23,616 nucleotides of DNA, from assembly GCA_910587425.1 (NCBI GenBank), contig CAJUKU010000024.1:1-23616 (forward strand). Direction: 5' to 3'. Of the stretch, positions 7,699 through 16,300 are shown piece by piece; the first letter of the stretch is position 1, and each line of letters starts with the position of its first letter. The notes beneath the pieces are model-generated. The model was not told the DNA's origin, did not search any database, and was given only the letters and a program-made list of their open reading frames with translations. Position numbers and translations under genes: made by a program. This DNA comes from an uncultured Muribaculaceae bacterium. Lineage in GTDB: Bacteria; Bacteroidota; Bacteroidia; Bacteroidales; Muribaculaceae.

Positions 7699-9029
7699 AA
7701 GACATCATATCACTCAATAATTTTTCCGATCTGGCAGGAGTCTCCCGTGCCACCGTTGAGACATGGGCTAAAACCGGGAAAGTGACAGTGCATCATGACG
7801 CAGAAATGAAATATCTGAGAACTGATGAACTGATGGATTTCCCTGAGGTAAAGGCTATGGCATGCACAAACTGGCATGAGGAAATGTCTACCGTCCCGTT
7901 GGGAAGCTACACCTCGGTCGAACTCTTCGCCGGTGCGGGAGGATTGGCGCTTGGTATGGAAAAAGCCGGTTTCCGCCACGTTCTGCTCAATGAGTACGAT
8001 AAATACGCATGCATGACCCTACGCCGTAACCGACCTGACTGGAACATTGTCGAAGGTGACGTGCACGACATAGACTTCACCCCCTTGCGTGACCGGGTCG
8101 ACCTTCTCACCGGTGGTTTCCCTTGCCAGGCGTTCTCATACGCAGGCAAACGTCTCGGATTCGAAGAAACCAGGGGGACACTTTTCTTCGAGATGGCAAG
8201 AGCGGTAAAGGAAATACGCCCCAAGGTTTTTCTTGGCGAGAACGTCAGGGGGTTGCTCGAACATGACAGCGGACGCACTATGCAGACCATCCGCAATGTC
8301 ATCTCAGAACTTGGGTATACTCTTGTCGAGCCACGTGTGCTTCGGGCGATACAATACAACGTGCCGCAGAAACGCGAACGCCTCATCCTGGTGGCGATAC
8401 GCAACGATATAGCTTCGCGCGTATCATTCCGCTGGCCCGATGTTGCACCCGACATAAGAACACTCCGTGATGCATTCTTCGCCGGAGAACTGTATACTAC
8501 GGATATCCCTGATTCCGACGGGCAGAAATATCCCGATTCAAAACGCCGCATCATGGAGCTCGTGCCCGAAGGCGGCGACTGGCGTGACCTACCGGTTGAG
8601 ATTGCCAAGGAGTATCTGAAAGGCAGCTTTTATCTGGGCGGAGGGAAGACCGGCATGGCACGCCGTCTCGCCATGGATGAGCCCAGTCTCACACTCACAT
8701 GCGCCCCTGCCCAGAAACAGACCGAGCGATGCCATCCTTACGAAACCCGTCCCCTCACAGTCCGTGAGTACGCGCGCATACAGACATTTCCCGATGAATG
8801 GGAGTTTGCAGGGAACCTGTCAGCGCAGTACAAACAGATCGGCAATGCGGTGCCCGTGAATTTGTCATGGGCTATAGGACGTTCGCTCATCCGCCTTTTC
8901 AATGACATCACGGCAAGCGGAATACAACCCGCGCCAAATATTAAAGCCGCCGCACATAAGACCCGGCTTCATGGACTTTTCGAAGGTATGGTGTGCGAGA
9001 AATCCACTGAGTACAGGAAAAGGAAATAA
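7695..9029 (+). CDS. C5-cytosine DNA methyltransferase with N-terminal HTH (GGNCC-type)
   Basis: The 444-aa enzyme methylates C5 of cytosine and protects host DNA from the adjacent nuclease. Motifs appear in order: I, FAGAGGLALGMEKAGF (78-93); IV, GGFPCQ with catalytic Cys144; VI, GENV (181-184); VIII, QKRER (225-229); a target recognition domain (about 240-340); IX, RPLTVREYARIQTFP (352-366); and X, QIGNAVPVNL (381-390). About 70 extra N-terminal residues hold a helix-turn-helix-like stretch (FSDLAGVSRATVETWAKTGKV, roughly 10-30). Several type II C5 methyltransferases, such as M.SsoII and M.EcoRII, use such extensions to repress their operon, so autoregulation is plausible. No separate controller gene is present. 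Stop lies 50 nt before the tRNA promoter and no terminator is seen between them. Confidence 0.94.
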   Translation: MKDIISLNNFSDLAGVSRATVETWAKTGKVTVHHDAEMKYLRTDELMDFPEVKAMACTNWHEEMSTVPLGSYTSVELFAGAGGLALGMEKAGFRHVLLNEYDKYACMTLRRNRPDWNIVEGDVHDIDFTPLRDRVDLLTGGFPCQAFSYAGKRLGFEETRGTLFFEMARAVKEIRPKVFLGENVRGLLEHDSGRTMQTIRNVISELGYTLVEPRVLRAIQYNVPQKRERLILVAIRNDIASRVSFRWPDVAPDIRTLRDAFFAGELYTTDIPDSDGQKYPDSKRRIMELVPEGGDWRDLPVEIAKEYLKGSFYLGGGKTGMARRLAMDEPSLTLTCAPAQKQTERCHPYETRPLTVREYARIQTFPDEWEFAGNLSAQYKQIGNAVPVNLSWAIGRSLIRLFNDITASGIQPAPNIKAAAHKTRLHGLFEGMVCEKSTEYRKRK

Positions 9030-9079
9030 AAAAGCGGCTGTTAACCAACCATCCGACCACGTTCTTTTACCTCACGGTA

Positions 9080-9110
9080 TTTGACCGAAACACAATAATG
9101 TGTAACTTTG
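9080..9110 (+). promoter_or_regulatory. Promoter of tRNA-Arg
   Basis: TTTG (9080-9083), a 19-nt spacer and TAACTTTG (9103-9110) make a full Bacteroidetes consensus promoter. The tRNA begins 33 nt after the -7 box. The short leader contains a 5-bp hairpin with a GGGA loop (9121-9134). Confidence 0.8.
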
Positions 9111-9143
9111 TGGCGTGATTGCGGAGGGATCCGCGATCGACCC

Positions 9144-9215
9144 GGCCTTGTAGTTCAACGGATAGAATAGAGGTTTCCTAAACCTTAGATAGGGGTTCGA
9201 TTCCCCTCGGGGCTA
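9144..9215 (+). tRNA. tRNA-Arg, anticodon CCT
   Basis: A full cloverleaf can be drawn. The acceptor stem is GGCCTTG (9144-9150) with CGGGGCT (9208-9214), including a G-U first pair and two inner G-U pairs. The D arm is GTTC/GAAT, the anticodon stem is GAGGT/ACCTT with loop TTCCTAA giving anticodon CCT, the variable loop is short, and the T arm is AGGGG-TTCGATT-CCCCT. The discriminator is A9215 and CCA is not encoded. It reads the AGG codon. It has its own promoter and terminator and lies downstream of the restriction-modification genes, facing argS-yccA. Confidence 0.93.
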
Positions 9216-9228
9216 CTAAGAAACAACT

Positions 9229-9267
9229 GACAAGGGGGCGCACCGAAAACCGATGCGCCCCCTTGTC
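9229..9267. terminator. Bidirectional terminator between tRNA-Arg and the argS operon
   Basis: A perfect 14-bp stem (9229-9242 with 9254-9267) encloses an 11-nt loop. It lies 14 nt after the tRNA and 20 nt beyond the stop of the leftward Bax inhibitor-1 gene. U-rich sequence follows on the minus strand (GTTGTTTCTT), and weaker T-richness follows on the plus strand, so it probably ends both converging transcripts. Confidence 0.85.
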
Positions 9268-9286
9268 GTATCTTATCTATATTGCT

Positions 9287-9991
9287 TCAATCGCGCGAGT
9301 TTCCGAAGAAACGGAGCAGATAGAGGAAGAGGTTGATGAAGTCGAGATAGAGGCTCAGCGCGCCGAGCGTAGCGAGCTTGCCTGCCGACTCCAGGGGAGC
9401 CACAGCAGCCATCTGCTTGATCTTCTGGGTGTCCCAGGCGGTAAGTCCGATAAAGATCAGCACGCCCGCAGCCGAGATGATCCAGTCAAACGTAGAACTC
9501 TTGGTGAAAATGTTTATCACCGAGCAGATTATCAGACCGATCAGTGCCATGAACAGCATCGAGCCCCAACGTGTGAGATCCTGCTTGGTCACATAGCCGA
9601 AAATGCTCATCGCGCCAAACGTTCCTGCAGTGATGAAGAATGTCTTGGCGATGCTCACATGGGTGTAAGCGAGGAATATCGGGAAGAGAGCCACACCGTT
9701 CACCACCGAGAAGAGGTAGAAAAGCAGCGTAGCCGTGCCTGAGCTCATACGGTTGATACCGCCGGATATAGCGAACACAAGCACAAGCTCGGCGATGAAC
9801 AGCCCCCAGATCATCCCCGAATGGGCTGCGAAGAACTGGATCACTGCGGGAGTGACATAGCACCACCAGCTGACGAGAGCTGTCACGAGCATACCGAGGA
9901 ACATCTTGATATACACGCGGCGCATAATGGCGCTCACGCGGTTGTCAAGCGCCTGCACGCCGTTATTGTCATAAGGATTGTAATTATTCAT
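9287..9991 (-). CDS. Bax inhibitor-1/YccA family membrane protein
   Basis: The 234-aa protein shows about seven hydrophobic segments after a polar N-terminus (NNYNPYDNNG), as in the BI-1/YccA/TMBIM family. The last membrane segments carry the family-typical SSTFDWIISAAGVLIFIGLTAWDTQKIKQM, split here as WIISAAGVLIFIGLTAWDTQ with Asp residues that in BsYetJ relate to Ca2+ and pH gating. In bacteria the family is linked to Ca2+ leak and FtsH modulation, with no single established role. It starts 44 nt after the argS stop, so it is the second gene of that transcript. Confidence 0.92.
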   Translation of the reverse strand: MNNYNPYDNNGVQALDNRVSAIMRRVYIKMFLGMLVTALVSWWCYVTPAVIQFFAAHSGMIWGLFIAELVLVFAISGGINRMSSGTATLLFYLFSVVNGVALFPIFLAYTHVSIAKTFFITAGTFGAMSIFGYVTKQDLTRWGSMLFMALIGLIICSVINIFTKSSTFDWIISAAGVLIFIGLTAWDTQKIKQMAAVAPLESAGKLATLGALSLYLDFINLFLYLLRFFGNSRD

Positions 9992-10035
9992 AGTGTCTGA
10001 GTTTGGTTTCTATAATGTATATAACACGCCGCGCA

Positions 10036-11823
10036 TCACATACGTTCCGGCACATTTATGCCGAGCAGGCTCATCGCGCGGCGCACCGTGTCGGCAGTCG
10101 CCGCCGAGAGGGCGAGACGCATCGAGCGCACACGCTCATCCTCCTCACGTATGATCGAGCAGTCGTGGTAGAACTGGTTGTACTCCTTCACCAGATCGTA
10201 GGCATAGTTGGCTATCAGCGCAGGGCTGTATGAGCGTCCAGCCTCAGCTACCACCGACGGGAAGTCGGCGAGGCGCTGTATCAGTGTCACCTCGCGCTCG
10301 CAAGGCTTCACGCCGGTGTAGTCGCCCACAGTCATGCCCGATTCCTCAGCCTTGCGGAGCACCGAGCGGATGCGCGCGTAGGTGTACTGGATGAACGGAC
10401 CTGTGTTGCCGTTGAAGTCGATCGACTCCTTCGGGTTGAATGTCATATTCTTGCGGGGATCCACCTTGAGCAGGAAATACTTCAGCGCACCGAGTCCCAC
10501 GGTCTCCGTGATAGCAGCTGTCTCCTCCTCCGTGCATCCGTCTAGTTTGCCGAGCTCGGCGCTGACGGCACGTGCCGTGCTCACCATCTCGTCGATCAGA
10601 TCGTCGGCATCGACCACCGTACCCTCGCGGCTCTTCATCTTGCCCTCGGGGAGTTCGACCATGCCGTATGAGAAATGCACAAGATCCTTGCCCCACTTGA
10701 AACCAAGACGGTCGAGCAGCAGCGACAGCACCTGGAAATGATAGTTCTGCTCGTTGCCCACCACGTAGATCATCTTGTCGATCGGATAATCGCGGAAACG
10801 AAGCTTCGCAGTGCCGATATCCTGGGTCATGTAGACCGACGTGCCGTCGCTACGCAGCAGCAGCTTGTGATCCAGCCCCTCGGCAGTGAGGTCAGCCCAT
10901 ACCGAGCCGTCATCCTTGCGATACATCTTTCCGGCGGCAAGACCCTCGAGCACCTTCTCCTTACCCTCCAGGTAAGTCTCGCTCTCATAGTAGATCTTGT
11001 CGAAGTCCACGCCCATACGGCGGTAAGTCTCGTCGAAACCGGCATATACCCACGAGTTCATCATCTCCCAGAGCTTGCGCACCTCAGGATCTTTCGCCTC
11101 CCACGCGCGGAGCATCGCACGCGCCTCCTGCATCAGCGGAGCCGCATCCTTAGCCTCATCCTCGCTCATCCCCTTGGCGACGAGCTCGGCTACCTCAGCC
11201 TTGTAATGCTTGTCGAACAGCACGTAGAAATCGCCGATCAGGTGGTCACCCTTCTTGCCGGCGCTCTCAGGCGTGACACCGTCGCCCCACTTCTGCCAGG
11301 CAAGCATCGACTTGCAGATGTGGATACCACGGTCGTTCACGATGTTGGTCTTCACCACACGGTTGCCGCATGCCGCAAGGATCTGCGAGAGGCTGTAGCC
11401 GAGCAGAATGTTGCGCACATGCCCCAGATGCAGAGGCTTGTTGGTGTTGGGCGACGAGTACTCCACCATCACCAGCGGCGAGTCTGCCGTCGGAGCCGTG
11501 AAGCCATAGTCGGGAGTGGCAGTGATATGCTGCAGCACCGAAGTCCAGAACGCAGGTTCGATCACCAAGTTCAGGAAACCCTTGATCACATTGAAGCGGT
11601 CGACAGCCGGCTCATTGTCCACCAGCCACTGACCGATCTCCGTGCCCACCTGCTCCGGGCTCTTGCGTGCAGCCTTGACCCAGGGGAACACCATGACGGT
11701 CAGATTCCCCTCGAATTCCTTCTTTGTCGCCGTAGGCTTTATGTCAGCCGCCGGAGTCTCCACGCCGTAGAGATCCTTGACCGCCGCCGACACCGCCTGT
11801 GCTATGATTGAGTCGATTGACAT
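10036..11823 (-). CDS. argS: Arginyl-tRNA synthetase
   Basis: Charges tRNA-Arg with arginine; class I synthetase. The 595-aa protein has the N-terminal additional domain that contacts the tRNA elbow (about 1-110), the HIGH-type motif HLGH (132-135) in SSPNTNKPLHLGHVRNILLG, and a KMSKS-type KMKSREGT at about 392-398. The C-terminal DALR helical domain (about 460-595) begins near NTGPFIQYTYARIRS and ends in GINVPERM. The start is supported by AAGGA 7 nt upstream and a -7 box at 11876-11883. Its gene lies within 1 kb of a tRNA-Arg gene, facing it. Confidence 0.97.
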   Translation of the reverse strand: MSIDSIIAQAVSAAVKDLYGVETPAADIKPTATKKEFEGNLTVMVFPWVKAARKSPEQVGTEIGQWLVDNEPAVDRFNVIKGFLNLVIEPAFWTSVLQHITATPDYGFTAPTADSPLVMVEYSSPNTNKPLHLGHVRNILLGYSLSQILAACGNRVVKTNIVNDRGIHICKSMLAWQKWGDGVTPESAGKKGDHLIGDFYVLFDKHYKAEVAELVAKGMSEDEAKDAAPLMQEARAMLRAWEAKDPEVRKLWEMMNSWVYAGFDETYRRMGVDFDKIYYESETYLEGKEKVLEGLAAGKMYRKDDGSVWADLTAEGLDHKLLLRSDGTSVYMTQDIGTAKLRFRDYPIDKMIYVVGNEQNYHFQVLSLLLDRLGFKWGKDLVHFSYGMVELPEGKMKSREGTVVDADDLIDEMVSTARAVSAELGKLDGCTEEETAAITETVGLGALKYFLLKVDPRKNMTFNPKESIDFNGNTGPFIQYTYARIRSVLRKAEESGMTVGDYTGVKPCEREVTLIQRLADFPSVVAEAGRSYSPALIANYAYDLVKEYNQFYHDCSIIREEDERVRSMRLALSAATADTVRRAMSLLGINVPERM

Positions 11824-11875
11824 TTCTTATCCTTTTGATTAGATTTTCCTATATATATACGATTCGATTATCCCG

Positions 11876-11883
11876 CAAAGTTA
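11876..11883 (-). promoter_or_regulatory. -7 box of the argS-yccA operon
   Basis: TAACTTTG on the minus strand, 53 nt before the argS ATG. No TTTG lies at the standard 19-21 nt distance. The 9-bp repeat array begins about 90 bp further upstream. Confidence 0.55.
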
Positions 11884-11972
11884 CAACTTTTTGAGCAAAA
11901 ACCATGCCAACCTCCCCCAAATCAACCCAAAGCCCACTTCTTCATGCCAGTAATAAACCCTCCATGGTATCA

Positions 11973-12126
11973 GCAATAAGCCAAATAATGCCAATAAGGC
12001 TAATATTCGCTCTATCTGCCCTATCTGCCCTATTTGCCGTATTTGCCCTCTCTGCCTTATCCACCCTATCTGCCTTATTTGCCTTATCTGCCCGATTCGC
12101 CCTATCTGCCCTATTCGCCCTATTCC
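11973..12126. repeat. 9-bp degenerate tandem array upstream of argS
   Basis: About 17 units of 9 bp. From 12018 to 12117 a GCC (once ACC) recurs every 9 nt without drift for 12 units, with consensus GCCYTATYT. The part before 12010 is more degenerate and drifts by a base. A leftward open frame across it encodes only IGQI-like repeats and is not credible. The array lies upstream of the argS promoter. Confidence 0.9.
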
Positions 12127-12127
12127 T

Positions 12128-12415
12128 TCATCTCTTGCTCCTGTACTCGAGCCTCGCACGCATCATCTGCTCGCGGATCCCGCCATTCTTCAGAAAGTCA
12201 GCCTTTACCCACTCGAGATACTTCCTCAGCATCACATCCAGCTTGTGGCGTCCGGATGGGAGGGTGCTGTCAGAATGGTTCAGATGGTAGGAGCTGAGAC
12301 TGAGGCTGACGGGAGCGTACTGTAGTACGTGACCGATGCCGAATGTCGATAGCGACGACCCAGATGAGCCATTATCACAGCACCCGCTATCAATAATCGC
12401 TGAAAAGCGTAGGCT
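12128..12415 (-). pseudogene. Possible degenerate coding remnant downstream of pldA
   Basis: A leftward frame is open for about 95 codons up to a TGA at 12128-12130, but it has no ATG until 34 codons before the end. Its last part, ending LRKYLEWVKADFLKNGG and then REQMMRARLEYRSKR, has the composition of a real protein C-terminus. Its upstream part crosses the inverted repeats at 12262-12385 and overlaps the pldA end in another frame. I do not recognise the family. It could be a remnant of a lost gene, a 34-aa small protein, or chance. Confidence 0.25.
12262..12385. repeat. Imperfect terminal inverted repeats bounding 124 bp (MITE-like)
   Basis: GGGTGCTGTCAGAATGG (12262-12278) is matched in inverted orientation at 12369-12385, 15 of 17 bases identical, with weaker matching for about 10 bp further in. 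The centre has a small hairpin (CGTAC-TGTA-GTACG, about 12317-12330). The outer end is 4 nt from the pldA stop codon. It may be a non-autonomous mobile element or a long hairpin ending the pldA transcript; there is no U tract and no clear target duplication. Confidence 0.4.
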
Positions 12416-13232
12416 TTATCACAATCCCCACACGCAGCTGCGAATGAAACTCCTTGTAGGCGAGCAACCCCTCACCGTAGCCGTTGTAATACTGCAGGAA
12501 CAGATACTGGTTGTCGCGCTTGAACAGCCGGTAGTTCAGCTCGATCACCGTATTGTAGTTCAGCTTCCAACCCTTGCGCTTCGTCAGGATCACCGACGCC
12601 CCGAAACGCTTGTTGAGCGACGTGAACGACGTTCCCATCTGATATATGCCGCAGTAATCCAGAATATCCTTGTTCTCCACACCATCCACTATCGGAATCC
12701 AGAACTTCGCATGCACCATAAACTGCGGATCCACCAGTATCGAGCCGCCGAACGAGATCTTGTTCCACGACCTCGACGCCGTGCCGTCCCTACCGTTGCT
12801 CTCATGCTCGAGCAGCAGTAGCACCTTGCCGATGAAACGGTTCTTCACAAACAGCGGCTTCGCCAGACCTATGCCCGGATTGAAATTCAGGTCAGTCATC
12901 GGCATCGAGTTCTCGAGCACGTTCCAGAAACACTTTTGCGAGTAGAACAGAAACAGATACGAATTGAACGGCATCACCGTCTTCGTGAGCCGCTGCGATA
13001 TCGAGATCTGAAACTTGATGTTGGTGTTGGTCTTCGACGGACGCTGACCGCCCACCGCCGTGCCGAATATGAAATAATTGTCCTTGTACAGACCGAAATA
13101 CGGACCGTTGTTGAACGCCTCGCGTATGCTGTCCGACGAGATCTTGTCGGTGCTCACTATCTGTGCACCGACGTTCGACACGCCGCACAGAGCCACGACA
13201 ATCATAACTATTACCCTCAATGCTGCCTTCAT
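12390..13232 (-). CDS. pldA: Outer membrane phospholipase A
   Basis: Outer-membrane beta-barrel that hydrolyses phospholipid acyl chains and helps keep the outer leaflet free of phospholipid. The 280-aa precursor has a signal peptide (about 1-23, MKAALRVIVMIVVALCGVSN then VGAQ). The catalytic triad is conserved in EHESNGRDGTASRSWNK: His143, Ser145 and Asn157, the spacing known from E. coli OMPLA. The later segments LFLQYYNGYGEGLL and FHSQLRVGIVI match the family's last strands, and the short end after them fits a complete barrel. It is monocistronic as far as seen. A TACTTTTG box (13244-13237) lies 4 nt before the ATG, so the mRNA may be nearly leaderless. Confidence 0.93.
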   Translation of the reverse strand: MKAALRVIVMIVVALCGVSNVGAQIVSTDKISSDSIREAFNNGPYFGLYKDNYFIFGTAVGGQRPSKTNTNIKFQISISQRLTKTVMPFNSYLFLFYSQKCFWNVLENSMPMTDLNFNPGIGLAKPLFVKNRFIGKVLLLLEHESNGRDGTASRSWNKISFGGSILVDPQFMVHAKFWIPIVDGVENKDILDYCGIYQMGTSFTSLNKRFGASVILTKRKGWKLNYNTVIELNYRLFKRDNQYLFLQYYNGYGEGLLAYKEFHSQLRVGIVIKPTLFSDY

Positions 13233-13236
13233 GATG

Positions 13237-13244
13237 CAAAAGTA
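13237..13244 (-). promoter_or_regulatory. -7 box of pldA
   Basis: TACTTTTG on the minus strand, 4 nt before the pldA start. It lies between pldA and the terminator of the preceding gene, so a promoter is required in this gap. No -33 TTTG at standard spacing. Confidence 0.45.
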
Positions 13245-13296
13245 GTAAAAAAAGCATTAGTCGCACCACACTGACCAACCTTATCACCCAAACGGC

Positions 13297-13337
13297 AAAA
13301 AAAAAGATGCGGGCATGCCCTCCGGCACACCCGCATC
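13297..13337 (-). terminator. Intrinsic terminator of the large secreted protein gene
   Basis: On the minus strand a 14-bp stem (13337-13324 with 13319-13306, two G-U pairs) closes a GGAG tetraloop and is followed by nine U (13305-13297). On the plus strand the wobble pairs become C-A mismatches, so it is strand-specific. It lies about 54 nt after the stop codon. Confidence 0.92.
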
Positions 13338-13390
13338 AGGAAAGACTTCAAGTCTTATTTAGAAAATGTACAAAATGCTTGGTTGTTCAA

Positions 13391-16300
13391 TCATCGCACG
13401 GCAACCTTGACGGCAGTGCCGTCGGCGAGACGCACGATGTAGATGCCTGCGCGCAGACCCTCCGGACGCACGCGGCGACCTGTCATATCGAACACCATCG
13501 AGCCTTCGGGAGCCACGATGCAGTCACCATCTACGGTCACTTTCGCCGCACCATCGGCTGCGATACCGTCGATGCCGGTCACTGCGATCTGCTTCACAGC
13601 CACCTCACCGGCGGTCTTGCCGTTCTCTATCAGCACAGCCTTGATCGTGCACGCCTTGCGCACCTCGATACGGTTGCCGTCATGCTTTGTCGACGCTGCG
13701 GTTGGCTCTGAGCCGTCGAGAGTATAGTGGATAGCGTAGCTGCCGGCTGCGAGCTGCGATTCGGGGGCAAGCTCAACGTATGTCACGCCGTCGCCCTCGG
13801 TAGCGGTGATTATCACCTTGCCGCTCTTGGCAGGGGTAGGATCTACCGGATCAGTGGGATCGGTCGGGTCTGTCGGGTCTGTTGGATCGGTGGTCACAGG
13901 ATCCACAGTGATATCCTTCATAGCCTCCTCACTGATCTTTTTATCCTGCTCCTCGAGATAAGCAAACACAGTGCATGCCTCTGTCACCTCAAACGGACCG
14001 GCATACTCCGTCGGAACCGCATCATCGATCGAGTACATGATCACCGCACCCTGGGCATTGTAATGTCCCTTGTCGTCAACCTCTATCTTGACAGTGGTCT
14101 TGCCGGGTGCATTCGATGCCGTGATAATCACATCGCTGGAGCGAACATCGAACTCCTTGCTCACCACCTCGCCAAGACGCTTGCCGGCTTCCTTGACAGC
14201 CGCCTTGACCGTGACGCCGGTCTTTTCAAGTATGATGCTGCCGTCGTAGAGCGTGGAGTTCTCGTCAGGTGTCGAGCCGTCGGTGGTATAATACACCTTG
14301 TCGGCATCGGTCAGGGCGTCATTGTCGAGGAACACCTCGGTATAACCCGCGTGGTCGTAGCCCTGTATTGTCACTGTCGTGCTGTAATACTCGTAGCGGA
14401 CGGTCAGTGTAGCCACATCACTCGTCTGCATTTCGCCGAGTGTGGCGCGGGCACTGATGGTCTCCGATTTCTTCACGGCGATGGGAGCGCTGTACTCTTC
14501 CCATGCGCCACCGTCGATAGAATACTCGATGGTAACATCACCCTCTTCAGCACACTCGATGCCCACGGTGATATCCTCGGTCGTGACAACCTCGTCGCCG
14601 TCACGGCTCTCAGCCTCATCGCTCACGGCAAATGTCGGAGCTGCCGTCTTGCGGCGCACCTCCACAGAAGTCGCCCACAGCTCAAGTTTAGTTGCATCAG
14701 GCGTCGGATAGGTTATAGGATCACCGTTATCATCATATTTCGGTGCCGCAGGATCTATCAGAACCGTGCGCGGCATAACTACACCATGCACGATATACTG
14801 TGCGTCCTCGTCGACCGATTCCGGCATCCAACCAAGGTGAGAGGTTATGGGCATGCTCACTGGTTCTGCATCATCGAGTGCCGCTACAGCCGGATTCTCA
14901 TCTACAGCAGTCAACATATACTCATCGCCTACCTTAGCAATCTTCGCAGCCGGAATCTTAACCAAGGTGCCGGGCTGATCAGTCAGTTCTTTGCCAAGCA
15001 CCACAGGTGCCGGTATCGCGATCTCTGTCTCAGGAGCATCTATTGGTTCCACCGACGTGTTGGCGTGCCCCTGAATAATGTAAAAATAATTGTGATACGG
15101 TCGGGACATGGCATTTTCACCTATATATGAGCCTTCCGTCAACGCATCTCCAAGACTCTTTCCAACGCTCATGCCTATTATAGAAACGCCATCTGTTACA
15201 GCCATATAACCATAGGCATTGTTAACACCAATAACACGCATTGGATTTCGCATGAAGAACTGGCTGTTTAAACTTTGACTACCGATCTCTGTTGCATAGA
15301 CATGACGATAGTCACCGTCGATTATCTGCTTAACATCTGTGACATCCTTAGTTGTCTTGTCAAAATAACGGTATTCGGTAATCGTCGGAGTTACCATGCC
15401 AGGCTTACATGAATATGTGTAATAAAAATACCCTTCATCCATCGGATTAAAAGTATCCTCATTATATTCATATTCCTCTACATCTTTCAGATAATCAGCA
15501 GCTATCTCAGCAGTCGTTTCCCCTGCGACAATGCGTTCATGTACCTCCGCCGCATCTGCAGCAACCACTTTATAAAAATATCTGTACTGATCCGCACCTG
15601 CAGCCACTGTATTATTCGAATTCATAGCCTGATAATATGGCACTGAATAAGATGAGAACGTGCGTCCACCAACAGTCTTGTTTGCATAGACCTCTATTCT
15701 CTGAGCCGCACCATTCAAAGCTCTTGCCGATTGAACGGAAAGACTCTGTGTGCCATCATCATTTACTGTCAGTTTTCCTGTGATATTGAAGGGGTATTTG
15801 TTTAGTTTGCCGCCATCAATATCTTCGTCATCGCTAAGATTTGCAGCCGCAAACAATGTCGTGAGAGCAGAAGACCCTCCCACTGCCGTCTGCAACGTGG
15901 TCAGATCAAGCGACACATTAGTCTTAAGCTTTGCTATGTACTCGTTAGTACCAACACGTACCACACCGACCCCAAGCAAGCTGACAAACTTATCGTTGCT
16001 CGTCTGGGCAAACTCATGTTTCTTATAGTATGTATCATGGTTTTCATGAGCACAAACACCGATTTCCTCAGCATATTCCGCTATCAAATCCATAATGCCT
16101 ATGGACTTCACACCATCGGCATTATTCAGCACTATGCCTTTGACTATGAATACATCCTCATCATTTGCATCCGATATTATCTGCTTGTATGTATTTGCCG
16201 TCTCCTCACTCAGGAAATCCCAGACAAAGGGTACATCTGAGCTCATCACAGCATAATAGTTGTCACCGGACAGTTTAACTTTTAGATTTCTTAATCTAAT

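Noticed and set aside
11973..12126. CRISPR array
   Set aside because: Units are 9 bp with no spacer-length segments, no long identical repeat and no cas genes nearby.
11881..12159. Leftward frame encoding repeated IGQI/IRQI units
   Set aside because: It is a by-product of the 9-bp array having a period divisible by three. The argS promoter lies inside it and there is no start signal.
13727..15130. 467-codon rightward frame opposite the large secreted protein
   Set aside because: It is antisense to clear repeat modules and a sorting domain; its His/Arg/Leu-rich content is that of a shadow frame.
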